This document shows, in pieces, positions 8,997 through 16,931 of a DNA stretch of 64,000 nt. Each line of letters opens with the position of its first letter. Position 1 is the first letter of the stretch. Source of the DNA: Rhizobiales bacterium Ga0077537. GTDB taxonomy: Bacteria; Pseudomonadota; Alphaproteobacteria; Rhizobiales; Hyphomicrobiaceae. The stretch lies in NCBI GenBank assembly GCA_001464955.1, contig LNEM01000030.1:496001-560000 (forward strand). The letters run 5' to 3'. Under the pieces are notes generated by a model. The model did not search any database. It was not told where the DNA came from and worked only from the letters and a program-made list of their open reading frames with translations. The position numbers and the translations under genes were made by a program.

Positions 8997-9181
8997 GCTG
9001 GTCCGTCGTTACAGGGGCGCGCGCCGGGCGGAGCAACCCCGCCACGCTTGAAAACTATCACGGATCGCGCCACCGATCAGGTGTCAATGGACGCGATCAC
9101 TTATCCTCAGAATAGTCATCAGTCGCGGCGATCCGAAGGCAGGCGGAAGAATTCGCGAGTCGCTTTCCAGGAGCGGCGATT

Positions 9182-9568
9182 CTACGTCTTGAACGCCTCG
9201 TCGACGGGCACTTTGTAGGCGTTGGCGAGCCGGTTGGTCATGTTGGCGAGTGCCACGACGGCATAGAGTTCGTTGATCTGCGCGTCGGTGGCGCCCTTGG
9301 CGCGAGCGGCGGCCGTGTGGGACGCCATGCAGTACTCGCAGTTGTTCGTGATCGAGATGGCGACGTAGACGAGTTCTTTCGTCAGCGGATCGAGTGCGCC
9401 GGGCCCCATGATGTCCTTGAGGCTCTCCCATGTGTGCTTGAGCATGCGGGGTTCGTTGCCGAGGTATTTCCAGAAATTGTTGACCTCCTTTACGTTCCGG
9501 GTCGCCTTGATATCCTCGAAGACGGCCTTTGCCTCGGGGCTTGCGGTCGCGGGATCGACGGGTTTCAT
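9182..9568 (-). CDS. Carboxymuconolactone decarboxylase / AhpD-like protein
   Basis: A 128-residue all-helical protein with the CEYCMASH motif near residues 77-84 (C-x2-C-x3-H), the redox-active site of AhpD-like peroxidase-associated proteins. The motif matches that group better than the metal-free decarboxylases. A role in peroxide or organic hydroperoxide reduction is likely but unproven. It is divergent from the hydrolase gene at 9708. Confidence 0.85.
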   Translation of the reverse strand: MKPVDPATASPEAKAVFEDIKATRNVKEVNNFWKYLGNEPRMLKHTWESLKDIMGPGALDPLTKELVYVAISITNNCEYCMASHTAAARAKGATDAQINELYAVVALANMTNRLANAYKVPVDEAFKT

Positions 9569-9707
9569 GATCGTGACGTCCTATCTGGGTTGTGTCGGAT
9601 GTGGCGTCGGCTCCGTCCGGACGTTGGTTCCCCGGACTGAGACTTGATCCTGGCCGCGCGCTCTTCCGATAATGCGCACCGGTCCCCCTCTCGCAAGATG
9701 GAATTCC

Positions 9708-10583
9708 ATGACTCCCAACGACCCTCTCGCCGACCTGCTCGCCTCCGGCAAGTCCCCCGCCGAGATCACCGCCGAGATCGCGGCCGACGCCGAGACCCAC
9801 ACCACGCCCTGCGGCGAGGGCGATCTCGTCTGGCGGCGCTGGGGCAAGGGCCGTCCCCTCGTGCTGGTGCATGGCGGCTCGGGCTCGTGGACGCATTGGG
9901 TGAAGCAGATTCCGGTCTTCAAGCGCGACTACGAGGTATGGGCCGTGGACATGCCCGGCCTCGGTGACAGCCACATGCCGCCCGTCCCGCAGATCCCGGC
10001 CACGGCGGGCATGGTCCTGGCGCTCGGCATCAAGGCACTGATCCCGCGCGAAGCGCGGGCGCATGTCGTGGCCTTCTCGTTCGGCGCGCACGTCTCGACC
10101 CACGCGCTGCTCCACCTGCAGGACCACGTCGCCGACTTCACGTTGACGGGCGCGGCGGCGCTGGGCTTGCCACAGGGCCCCGGCAAGGAGTTCCCGCGCG
10201 AGATGGAGGGCATGAGCGACGACGAGCGGATGGAGGTGCATCGCGCGCTGCTCGAGCTGCTGATGTTCAAGGACCCGGCCCGCATCGATCCGCTGGCCGT
10301 CTATCTGCAATCCGAAAACATCCGCCGCGCGCGGTTCCGGTCGCGCCCCTTCGCCCGCATCCCCGAGATCGCCCAGAATTTGCCCGATGTCCGAATTCCG
10401 GTGAAGGCGGTCTGGGGCGGCGACGACCAGACGGCCTGGCCGTCGGTGGAGGCCCGCTACGATGTCATCCGTCAGGGCCATCCGGAACTGGTCACGCGTA
10501 CCGTTCCAGATGCGGGCCATTGGGTGATGTACGAGCAGCCGGCGGCCTACAACGCCGCCCTGTCAGAGGTTCTGTCGGCCTGA
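9708..10583 (+). CDS. Alpha/beta-fold hydrolase
   Basis: A 291-residue cytoplasmic alpha/beta hydrolase. The oxyanion region LVLVHGGSGSW is near residue 50. The nucleophile elbow reads AFSFGAH, so the first Gly of the usual GxSxG is Ala. A late Asp follows in VWGGDDQT and the catalytic His is in DAGHWVMYEQP. The ATG at 9708 was preferred to 9672 because homologous hydrolases begin close to this point, but neither start has a strong ribosome site. The substrate is unknown. Confidence 0.83.
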   Translation: MTPNDPLADLLASGKSPAEITAEIAADAETHTTPCGEGDLVWRRWGKGRPLVLVHGGSGSWTHWVKQIPVFKRDYEVWAVDMPGLGDSHMPPVPQIPATAGMVLALGIKALIPREARAHVVAFSFGAHVSTHALLHLQDHVADFTLTGAAALGLPQGPGKEFPREMEGMSDDERMEVHRALLELLMFKDPARIDPLAVYLQSENIRRARFRSRPFARIPEIAQNLPDVRIPVKAVWGGDDQTAWPSVEARYDVIRQGHPELVTRTVPDAGHWVMYEQPAAYNAALSEVLSA

Positions 10584-10650
10584 GGGGACGCTGGGCGTTA
10601 CGCGTGCCGCGCCCCCTTGAAATCCTCTCCGCGGCGACCAAATCATGGAC

Positions 10651-10739
10651 TGTGCGCGCCACTTGGTGGGCGCACATCACGGGCCGGGCCCCGCTTGGGG
10701 ACGGCTGATCATCACGTCGCTTCTCAGGAGGATGTGCTC
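10651..10739 (+). promoter_or_regulatory. ROSE-like RNA thermometer leader of hsp20
   Basis: Three successive stem-loops lead into the start codon. (1) A long stem at 10651-10676 (TGTGCGC / GCGCACA, continuing CCAC / GTGG around a TTG loop with one bulged G). (2) CCCC-GCTT-GGGG at 10689-10700. (3) TCGCT at 10717-10721, able to pair with AGGA inside the Shine-Dalgarno AGGAGGA (10726-10732), leaving its central G unpaired. The U(U/C)GCU motif with a bulged G opposite the ribosome site is the hallmark of rhizobial ROSE elements, which unfold on heating. Inference from sequence; folding was not computed. Confidence 0.6.
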
Positions 10740-11198
10740 ATGCGACCCTTTGATTTTGCTCCGCTCTATCGCTCGACCGTCGGCTTCGACCGACTCGTCC
10801 AGCTTCTTGACAGCGTCTCCAGCGGTGAGGCCGAGTCGGCCGCGTACCCCCCCTATAACATCGAGCGGATGGGCGACAATCAGTACCGGATCACCATGGC
10901 TGTGGCCGGCTTCACGCAGGACGACATCAAGATCGAGATGAAGGAGCAGTCGCTCACGATCAAGGGTGAGAAGAAGCCGGAGGAGAAGGAGCGCCAGTTC
11001 CTGCACCGCGGCATCGCCACCCGGGCGTTCGAGCGTCGCTTCCAGCTCGCCGACCATGTCGAGGTCACCGGCGCGGACATGAAGGACGGCCTGCTCCACG
11101 TCGAGCTGGTGCGCAATGTGCCGGAGCGTCTGAAGCCCCGCACGATTGCGATCGGCGGAACCGCCCCGAAGCAGATCGAGGCGCAGCCGTCTGCTTGA
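10740..11198 (+). CDS. Small heat shock protein, Hsp20 / IbpA type
   Basis: A 152-residue ATP-independent chaperone that holds unfolded proteins. The alpha-crystallin domain spans about residues 35-130 (NQYRITMAVAGFTQDDIKIEM, LTIKGEKKPEE, DGLLHVELVR). A C-terminal IAI-type anchor follows in PRTIAIGG. Start ATG 10740 is 7 nt after AGGAGGA (10726-10732). The first residues, MRPFDFAPLYRSTVGFDRL, match the IbpA/HspH class of rhizobia. Expression is probably controlled by heat through the leader, and the gene ends at a terminator. Confidence 0.93.
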   Translation: MRPFDFAPLYRSTVGFDRLVQLLDSVSSGEAESAAYPPYNIERMGDNQYRITMAVAGFTQDDIKIEMKEQSLTIKGEKKPEEKERQFLHRGIATRAFERRFQLADHVEVTGADMKDGLLHVELVRNVPERLKPRTIAIGGTAPKQIEAQPSA

Positions 11199-11250
11199 CG
11201 AAAACGCATGAGTTTGTCGGCCGGGGCCATCGTGTCCCGGTCGACGTTAA

Positions 11251-11287
11251 GGCGGCCCGGCTGGTCCGGCGCCGCCTGTTGGTTTTT
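11251..11287 (+). terminator. Probable terminator of hsp20
   Basis: Stem GGCGGC / GCCGCC (11251-11256 with 11271-11276) with internal CCGG pairing, followed by TGTTGG and a five-T run at 11283-11287, about 50 nt after the hsp20 stop. Confidence 0.62.
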
Positions 11288-11310
11288 GCGGGCGCGAGTC
11301 TCCCCTCGCC

Positions 11311-11991
11311 TCAGTCTTTCCGGTGGATCCTGGCGCCGGTTCGCGCCTGCAATGCCTCGAAGGTGATCTCGGGGGTCATCGAGACGAGTTCGAACCCGCG
11401 GGCCGTGATGTCGATCACCGCGAGATTGGTGTAGACGCGCTTCACGACGCCCGGCGCCGTCAACGGCATGGTGCACGTCTCGAGCAGCTTCGGTTTACCG
11501 TCCTTGGACGTGTGATCCATGATCAGCCAGATGCGCTTGGCGCCAACGGCGAGATCCATCGCTCCGCCGACGGCCGGCACCGACTTCAGCGACGTAGTCC
11601 AGTTGGCGAAATCGCCGTTGGCCGCGACCTCGAACGAGCCGAGCACGCAGAGATCGAGATGCCCCCCGCGGATCATCGCGAAGCTGTCGGCGTGACCGAC
11701 GATCGACGCGCCCGTCTTGAGCGTCACGTTCTGCTTGCCGGCATTGACGATCCAGGGATCGAACGTCCGCTTCGTTTGCAGCGGACCCATCCCGAGGATG
11801 CCGTTCTCGGATTGCAGCACGACTTCGCGATCGGCCGGAACGAAGTCCGACACCATCAGCGGGATGCCGATCCCGAGATTGACGTACCAGCCTTCCGGAA
11901 TGTCCTCGGCGAGCCGCTTCGCCATGTCCCGCCGGCTCCAACCCTTGATGTTGTCGGCGGTCGGTGTGGATGCTGTCGCAGTTGCAGTCAT
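11311..11991 (-). CDS. scoB: 3-oxoacid CoA-transferase subunit B
   Basis: A 226-residue beta subunit that moves CoA between succinyl-CoA and a 3-oxoacid. The catalytic glutamate lies in VVLQSENGILGMGP, and the conserved NLGIGIP and GHADSFAMIRGGHLDL segments are present. ATG 11991 is preceded by a GAGGAGG stretch; an upstream in-frame start at 12030 would add non-family residues. It lies downstream of scoA (83-nt gap) and ends the catabolic block that starts at 16714. Confidence 0.93.
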   Translation of the reverse strand: MTATATASTPTADNIKGWSRRDMAKRLAEDIPEGWYVNLGIGIPLMVSDFVPADREVVLQSENGILGMGPLQTKRTFDPWIVNAGKQNVTLKTGASIVGHADSFAMIRGGHLDLCVLGSFEVAANGDFANWTTSLKSVPAVGGAMDLAVGAKRIWLIMDHTSKDGKPKLLETCTMPLTAPGVVKRVYTNLAVIDITARGFELVSMTPEITFEALQARTGARIHRKD

Positions 11992-12025
11992 GTGGAGGAG
12001 CCTCCTCGAAGTCTCTCGTCCTCTC

Positions 12026-12049
12026 GTCATCCCCGCGATGGCGAGGACC
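12026..12049. repeat. Degenerate REP-like palindrome between scoA and scoB
   Basis: GTCATCCCCGCG then ATGGCGAGGACC closely resembles the palindromic units at 30434-30650 but has a mismatched arm. It lies in the 83-nt gap between the two subunit genes. Confidence 0.4.
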
Positions 12050-12074
12050 GATGTCAGGTCGTTGACGGCCGTCG

Positions 12075-12779
12075 TCAGTCCGCCAGCGGTGCAGCGGCCG
12101 GTGGATCGCCGTACGGCACGTGGATGACGCGATCGACGTAGATGCCGGGTGTGTGGATATCGTCAGGGCCGAGGTCGCCCAGCTCCACGAGATGCTGGCT
12201 CTGCACGATCGTGAGATCGGCGGCCGTGGCCATCGGCTGGTTGAAGTTGCGCCCGCTGGTCCGGTAGCGAAGATTGCCCCAACGGTCGGCCTGCCAGGCC
12301 TCGACCAGTGCCACGTCGGCCTTGATCGCCTCCTCGAGGATGTACTTGCGGCCCTTGAACTCCCGCACTTCCTTCCCCTCGCCGATGTAGGTGCCGTAGG
12401 CCGTGGCCGTATAGAACGCCGGGATACCTGCGCCGCCGGCCCGGATGCGCTCGGCGAGTGTACCCTGCGCGACAAGCTCCAGCTCGAGTTTGCCGGCGCT
12501 GTGCAATTCCTCGAAGACGACCGACCCGGCGCTCCTCGGGAACGAGCAGACGATCCGGCGCACCCGCCCCATATCCATCAGCCGCGCGATGCCCGTCTCG
12601 CGCCCGCTCCCCGCGTTGTTGGCGACGATGGTGAGGTCCTTCGCCCCCTGCTCGGTCAGCGCGTCGAGCAGATGATTGGGCTGTCCGACGGCGCCGAAAC
12701 CACCGATCAGCACGGTCGAGCCGTCCTTGATGCCGGCCATGGCGTCGGCGAACGATGAAACGATTTTATTGATGGCCAT
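12075..12779 (-). CDS. scoA: 3-oxoacid CoA-transferase subunit A
   Basis: A 234-residue alpha subunit, partner of scoB. It has the family pattern SFADAMAGIKDGSTVLIGGFGAVGQPNHLL at the N-terminus, and GGAGIPAFYTATAYGTYIGEGKE in the middle. The last ~20 residues (RVIHVPYGDPPAAAPLAD) are slightly extended. Together the pair would feed 3-oxoacids from the upstream genes into acetyl-CoA metabolism. Confidence 0.93.
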   Translation of the reverse strand: MAINKIVSSFADAMAGIKDGSTVLIGGFGAVGQPNHLLDALTEQGAKDLTIVANNAGSGRETGIARLMDMGRVRRIVCSFPRSAGSVVFEELHSAGKLELELVAQGTLAERIRAGGAGIPAFYTATAYGTYIGEGKEVREFKGRKYILEEAIKADVALVEAWQADRWGNLRYRTSGRNFNQPMATAADLTIVQSQHLVELGDLGPDDIHTPGIYVDRVIHVPYGDPPAAAPLAD

Positions 12780-12876
12780 CGGGGATCTGTGAACCTTGCG
12801 AGGGGGTTGAGATCAGGAGTGCTAGTTTTGGACGCCCCGGCCCGAAACGCAACAACGGTCCGCGCCGCGTTCCGGC

Positions 12877-13182
12877 TCAGGCAACGCGGACGAGTTTCGG
12901 CGGCGCGCCGTTGCCGCGCACCTCCGCTTCCTCGATGTCGGCTGCGGCGATGGCCCGGTCGAGGGCCTCTCGCAATGCCTTGGCGCTTTCCAGTGTCAGC
13001 TCGACCGCGGCCCGCGCACCTGGAGGAAGAATGTCGTTGACGAAGTCGAGCGTGATCACGTCGCCGAGCATGGCGTGGCGGGCGTGGTCGTAGGCGACCA
13101 CGGCTCGCGTGACCGGAAACCAGGCCCCGTCACCCTTGGCCATGCCTTCGGCATCCGCGATTTCGACGATGGACGTGCACAT
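12877..13182 (-). CDS. DUF6295 family protein
   Basis: A 101-residue small protein matching the DUF6295 pattern: MCTSIVEIADAEG start, GAWFPVTRAVVAYDHARHA in the middle, and DFVNDILPPGARAAVELTLESAKAL toward the end. No enzymatic motif is known for the family. ATG 13182 lies 7 nt after the dienelactone-hydrolase stop codon, so the two genes are coupled. Its conserved position in such catabolic blocks is the only hint to its role. Confidence 0.75.
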   Translation of the reverse strand: MCTSIVEIADAEGMAKGDGAWFPVTRAVVAYDHARHAMLGDVITLDFVNDILPPGARAAVELTLESAKALREALDRAIAAADIEEAEVRGNGAPPKLVRVA

Positions 13183-13189
13183 GGCAGCC

Positions 13190-13939
13190 TCACTTTCCGA
13201 GATGCTTGCCGAAGAACGCAAACACCTTGCTCCAGCCGTCCATTGCCTGCTCGACCCGGTAGAGCGGCCGGTGCGTGTAGAAGATGCCGTGTCCCGCCCC
13301 GTCGTAGCGATGGAACTCGTAGGCCTTGCCGTGCGCCTTGAGCGCAGCTTCGTGCTCGTTCACCTGCTCGGGTGACGGCGCGCGGTCCTCGTTGCCAAAA
13401 ATGCCCAGCAGTGGGCACGAGAGGTCTTTCGTCATGTCGATCGGCGCCACCGGCGTCTTCGCGTTGAGTTCCTCTTTGCCCATCACGACGCGCCCACCCC
13501 AAAGGTCGACGCAGGCATCCACGTCCTTCATCTGCGAGGCGTAGATCACGGCGTGCCGCCCGCCGGAGCACGAGCCGAACACGCCGACCTTGCCATTGAG
13601 CCCGGGCTGAGCCCGCATCCACGCGACCGCTGCCGCCGTGTCGCCCACCATCTGGCTGTCGGGGATCCCGCCGTCGGCGCGCACCTTGGCGGCCACGTCG
13701 TCCGGATGTCCGGGGCCTGCGCGCTCGTAGAGGTTGGCGCAGATGGCGATGTAGCCGTTGTGCGCGAACTTGCGCGTCATCTCGATGTAGAGCTCGCTCC
13801 ACCCCGGCAGATGGTGGATCAGCACCACACCCGGAAACGGCCCGTTGCCCTCCGGCCGCGCCGTGTAGGCGGTGATCGGTGTGCCGCCGTCGCCCTTCAG
13901 GGTGACGTTGCTGCAGGTCATGCCGCGATAGAAGGACAT
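13190..13939 (-). CDS. Dienelactone hydrolase family protein
   Basis: A 249-residue alpha/beta hydrolase with a cysteine nucleophile in the elbow GSCSGGRHA, as in true dienelactone hydrolases. An Asp follows in FGNEDRAPS and a His in GAGHGIFYTHRPLY. The oxyanion part is VVLIHHLPGWSELY. ATG 13939 follows GGGAGGAAG at good spacing. It probably opens a lactone or ester in the pathway served by the neighbouring dehydrogenase and CoA-transferase. Confidence 0.87.
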   Translation of the reverse strand: MSFYRGMTCSNVTLKGDGGTPITAYTARPEGNGPFPGVVLIHHLPGWSELYIEMTRKFAHNGYIAICANLYERAGPGHPDDVAAKVRADGGIPDSQMVGDTAAAVAWMRAQPGLNGKVGVFGSCSGGRHAVIYASQMKDVDACVDLWGGRVVMGKEELNAKTPVAPIDMTKDLSCPLLGIFGNEDRAPSPEQVNEHEAALKAHGKAYEFHRYDGAGHGIFYTHRPLYRVEQAMDGWSKVFAFFGKHLGK

Positions 13940-14011
13940 TGGTGCTTCCTCCCTGGGGTTCAATTGGGTGGCGATCTTGTCGCCGCTAATGGGGGCCGCC
14001 GACTTCGGTCG

Positions 14012-15064
14012 TCAGTATTCGATGATGGCGCGGCCCAGAATATGCCCGCAATGCAGGTCGTGACAGGCCTCGTTGATCTGCTCCAGCGAGTAGCGGCGCG
14101 TAATGAGGCGATCCAGCGGGAACTTGCCCTCCTGGTGCCAGCGCAGGAACATCGGGAAATCGCGATCCGGAAAGCTGGCGCCGAGACTGCCGCGGTATTG
14201 CCGCTGCCCGGACGTGAACAGCGCCGGATCGATCGTGACCTTCTCCTGCGGAATGCCGACGAGCACGGCCATGCCGCCGAAGTTGTCGGCCCCGATGCCG
14301 CCCGGTCGCGTCGCCTGCAGGATCTGCTCGCACGTCTTCTGTCGGCCGATGGCGTCGAAGGCATAGTCGACCCCGCCACTCGTCAGGTCCCGGATCGCCT
14401 CCACCGGATCGACGTTCCCGGACGCGTTGACCGTGTGCGTGGCCCCGAAAGACCGCGCAAAGGCCAGCTTGGCGTCGTCGAGATCGACGGCGATGATCGG
14501 GTACGCGCCGATGATTGCGGCGGCCTTGATGGCCGACAGCCCCACGCCGCCGACGCCGAACACCGCGACGGATTCTCCGGCCCGAACCTGCGCGGTGTGC
14601 AGAACGGCCCCGGCTCCGGTCAGCACCGCGCAGCCGACGATACAGCTCAGGTCTTTCGGATGCTCCGGCGGGATCGGCACGACGAGATCCTTGCTCGTCT
14701 GCACGTCGCGGCACCACGTGTAGACGTGCCCGTGCGCCGCCTGCCCGCCGTACATCGCGCCCGTGTTGACCCTCGGAACGGGTCCCCGAACGGGCGTGCG
14801 CGGCACCCAGGTGACGATGCACAGGTCGCCGGGTTTCACGTGAGTCACTGCGCTGCCGATGCGGCTGACGACGCCCGTCGCCTCGTGGCCGAGCAGCAGC
14901 GGCCGCCCGAGGGCAGGGCTGTGCATCTGGTGCAATTGCGAGTGACAGACGCCACTCGAGTAGAGCTTGACGGTCACCTGATCCGGCCCCGGATCGGGCA
15001 GCTCGATCTCCTCGACCCGGAGCGATCCGCCGATCTCTGTCTGGACCGCTGCGATGGTCTTCAT
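14012..15064 (-). CDS. Zinc alcohol dehydrogenase lacking the structural zinc site
   Basis: A 350-residue NAD(P)-dependent medium-chain alcohol dehydrogenase. Catalytic zinc ligands are present: C40 (GVCHSQ), H60 (GHEATG) and C145 (VGCAVLTGAG). The Rossmann motif FGVGGVGLS is near 170, with D194 after it. The usual structural-zinc loop with four cysteines is absent: residues 85-118 hold only Pro/Arg-rich sequence and one Cys. It is close to the class-III/NDMA-dependent relatives in overall layout. It lies within the catabolic block, 79 nt after the DUF35 gene. Confidence 0.87.
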   Translation of the reverse strand: MKTIAAVQTEIGGSLRVEEIELPDPGPDQVTVKLYSSGVCHSQLHQMHSPALGRPLLLGHEATGVVSRIGSAVTHVKPGDLCIVTWVPRTPVRGPVPRVNTGAMYGGQAAHGHVYTWCRDVQTSKDLVVPIPPEHPKDLSCIVGCAVLTGAGAVLHTAQVRAGESVAVFGVGGVGLSAIKAAAIIGAYPIIAVDLDDAKLAFARSFGATHTVNASGNVDPVEAIRDLTSGGVDYAFDAIGRQKTCEQILQATRPGGIGADNFGGMAVLVGIPQEKVTIDPALFTSGQRQYRGSLGASFPDRDFPMFLRWHQEGKFPLDRLITRRYSLEQINEACHDLHCGHILGRAIIEY

Positions 15065-15143
15065 CGGGGACTGCCTTCGTCTGAGGTGGAAAGATCGACC
15101 AAGAATGGAGTGCGCCGGGGTCGTCCCCGGCGCTCCCTTGGCG

Positions 15144-15530
15144 TTAAGCGGCGGTGAAGCACGGCAACTTGTGGCCGTCGTCCATGTCCTTGAACACGAC
15201 CTTCACCTTCTGTCCGACCTTGATCTGGTCGAACGGCGTGTCGACGATGTTGGTCATCATCGAGACGCCCTCGTCGAGGGTGACGTAGGCGATGACGTAG
15301 GGCGGCTTCGCGGCGTGCATGATCGAGTACGTGTAGATCACCCCCGTGCCCTTGGCCTCGCGCCATTCGAGGTTGGTCGAGAACGTGTAGGGGCAGATCT
15401 GCCGCGGATAGTAGTGCGGCTTGCCATCATCCTTGCAGTAGCGCAGCAGCAGCTTGCCGTCTTTTGCGGCTTCCCAGTAGGGCTCGGTGCCCGGCGTGGT
15501 GCCGACGAACTGATAGACTCTCTCGCTCAT
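15144..15530 (-). CDS. Zn-ribbon / OB-fold acyl-CoA-binding protein (DUF35)
   Basis: A 128-residue protein of the DUF35 family, an accessory subunit that binds acyl-CoA and partners thiolase-like enzymes. The N-terminal ribbon is reduced: it shows YCKDDGKPHYYPRQICPY rather than four clear Cys. The OB fold follows (GTGVIYTYSIMH, YVIAYVTLDEGVSMMTNIV, VGQKVKVVF). The ATG at 15530 is 8 nt after the thiolase-like stop, so the two are surely co-expressed and probably form a complex. Confidence 0.88.
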   Translation of the reverse strand: MSERVYQFVGTTPGTEPYWEAAKDGKLLLRYCKDDGKPHYYPRQICPYTFSTNLEWREAKGTGVIYTYSIMHAAKPPYVIAYVTLDEGVSMMTNIVDTPFDQIKVGQKVKVVFKDMDDGHKLPCFTAA

Positions 15531-15538
15531 TGGAATGC

Positions 15539-16714
15539 TCACTCCCGCTCGAGGATGACCGTCGACCCGACATGGCGCGTGCCGAGCGAGCCGCCCGTTC
15601 CATGCGCCAGCACGATCGAGTGATCCTTCACCTGCACCTTCGGATGGGCTTCGCCACGCGCCTGACGCACGGCCTCGATGACTTTCGTCATGCCGCCGCG
15701 ATTGCCCGGATGGTTCGAGCAGAGGCCCCCGCCGTCCGTATTGAACGGCAGCTTGCCGACACCAGAGATCAGGTTGCCGTCCGAGACGAACTTGCCGCCC
15801 TCGCCCTTCTTGCAGAAGCCGAGATCCTCGAGCTGCATCACGACCGTGATCGTGAAGCTGTCGTAGATCGAGGCGTACTTGATGTCGCTCGGCTTGATGC
15901 CGGCCATCTCGAACGCGGCCTTGCCGGAATCGCGGCCCGCCGAATACGTGAGATCGAGGTCGCGGCCGCCCCACTGAGCCTTGTTCGCCTCGCCGGTGCC
16001 GATCACCTTGACCAGCGGACGCATCAGGGTCTTTGCGATCTCGGGCCGTGTGATGACGAGCGCGCCGCCACCATCAGAGATCACGCAGCAGTCGAGGCGA
16101 TGCAGCGGATCGGCCACCATCGGCGAATTCACCACCTCTTCGACGGTCACCACCTTGGGCAGCATGGCGTGCGGATTGTACTGCGCATGATGCGATGCAG
16201 CGACCTTCACCCAGGCAAGCTGCTCGGACGTGGTCCCGAACTCGTGCATGTGCCGTCGCGCCGCCATGGCGTACATGTTGGCGGTTGCCGGGCCGTACGG
16301 GAATTCGAACTGCAGCTCGGCCTGCTGCACGTTGCCCATTCGGGGCGCGGTGCCGGTGGCCATGCCCTCCGAGCGGGGGCGGCCGGCCAGCGTGACCAGA
16401 GCCACGTTGCACCGCCCGGTCGCGATCGCCATCAGCGCGTGGCCGACGTGGAGGTTATAGGACGAGCCGCCGCTGTCCGTGCTGTCGTAGTGCTTGAGCC
16501 GGAGGCCCATGTACTCGGCCATCGACATGCCGCCGAGGCCGGGCGTGTCGCCGGCTGCGCAGAAATAGCCGTCGACGTCCTTGACCGAGAGCCCGGCATC
16601 GTCGAGTGCGCCCTTGGCGCATTCGGCGTGGAGCTGCATCAGGGAGATGTCCGGCGCCTTCCGCGTCGGATGCTCCCATGCTCCGACGATATAGGCTTTG
16701 CCCTTGAGTGACAT
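15539..16714 (-). CDS. Thiolase-like protein (SCP-x/Ltp type), nucleophilic cysteine absent
   Basis: A 391-residue thiolase-fold protein paired with DUF35. The region that carries the nucleophilic Cys in true thiolases reads DSGGSSYNLHVGHAL (about residues 80-94), with Ser in its place. The C-terminal CxG motif is replaced by AHGTGGSLG, while the His region LCSNHPGNRGG is kept. This matches the lipid-transfer-protein type, among which Ltp2 with its DUF35 partner is a retro-aldolase in steroid side-chain degradation. ATG 16714 has GGAGG just upstream. It is the first gene of the block running to 11311. Confidence 0.85.
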   Translation of the reverse strand: MSLKGKAYIVGAWEHPTRKAPDISLMQLHAECAKGALDDAGLSVKDVDGYFCAAGDTPGLGGMSMAEYMGLRLKHYDSTDSGGSSYNLHVGHALMAIATGRCNVALVTLAGRPRSEGMATGTAPRMGNVQQAELQFEFPYGPATANMYAMAARRHMHEFGTTSEQLAWVKVAASHHAQYNPHAMLPKVVTVEEVVNSPMVADPLHRLDCCVISDGGGALVITRPEIAKTLMRPLVKVIGTGEANKAQWGGRDLDLTYSAGRDSGKAAFEMAGIKPSDIKYASIYDSFTITVVMQLEDLGFCKKGEGGKFVSDGNLISGVGKLPFNTDGGGLCSNHPGNRGGMTKVIEAVRQARGEAHPKVQVKDHSIVLAHGTGGSLGTRHVGSTVILERE

Positions 16715-16931
16715 GTATCCTCCGAACCTCCCTGGTCCTGGGTTGATCTTTGTTGATCGGCGCACCGCGGACCGCATTGGCGCACGACGGGGACAGACCG
16801 AGCGCCCAAGGGTCGCGCGAAGCGCGTTCCAAAGTCAATCATGTCCGGACGATTGCGGCGCCGGCCGGCCGTTTACTCGCCGTTGACCGAATCAGACCAT
16901 GTCGGTCCCCGAATGTGGGCCGGAGAGCGCG

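Noticed and set aside
11380-11400. tRNA T-arm-like GTTCGAACCC string
   Set aside because: It lies inside the scoB reading frame and no acceptor stem or anticodon arm can be drawn around it.
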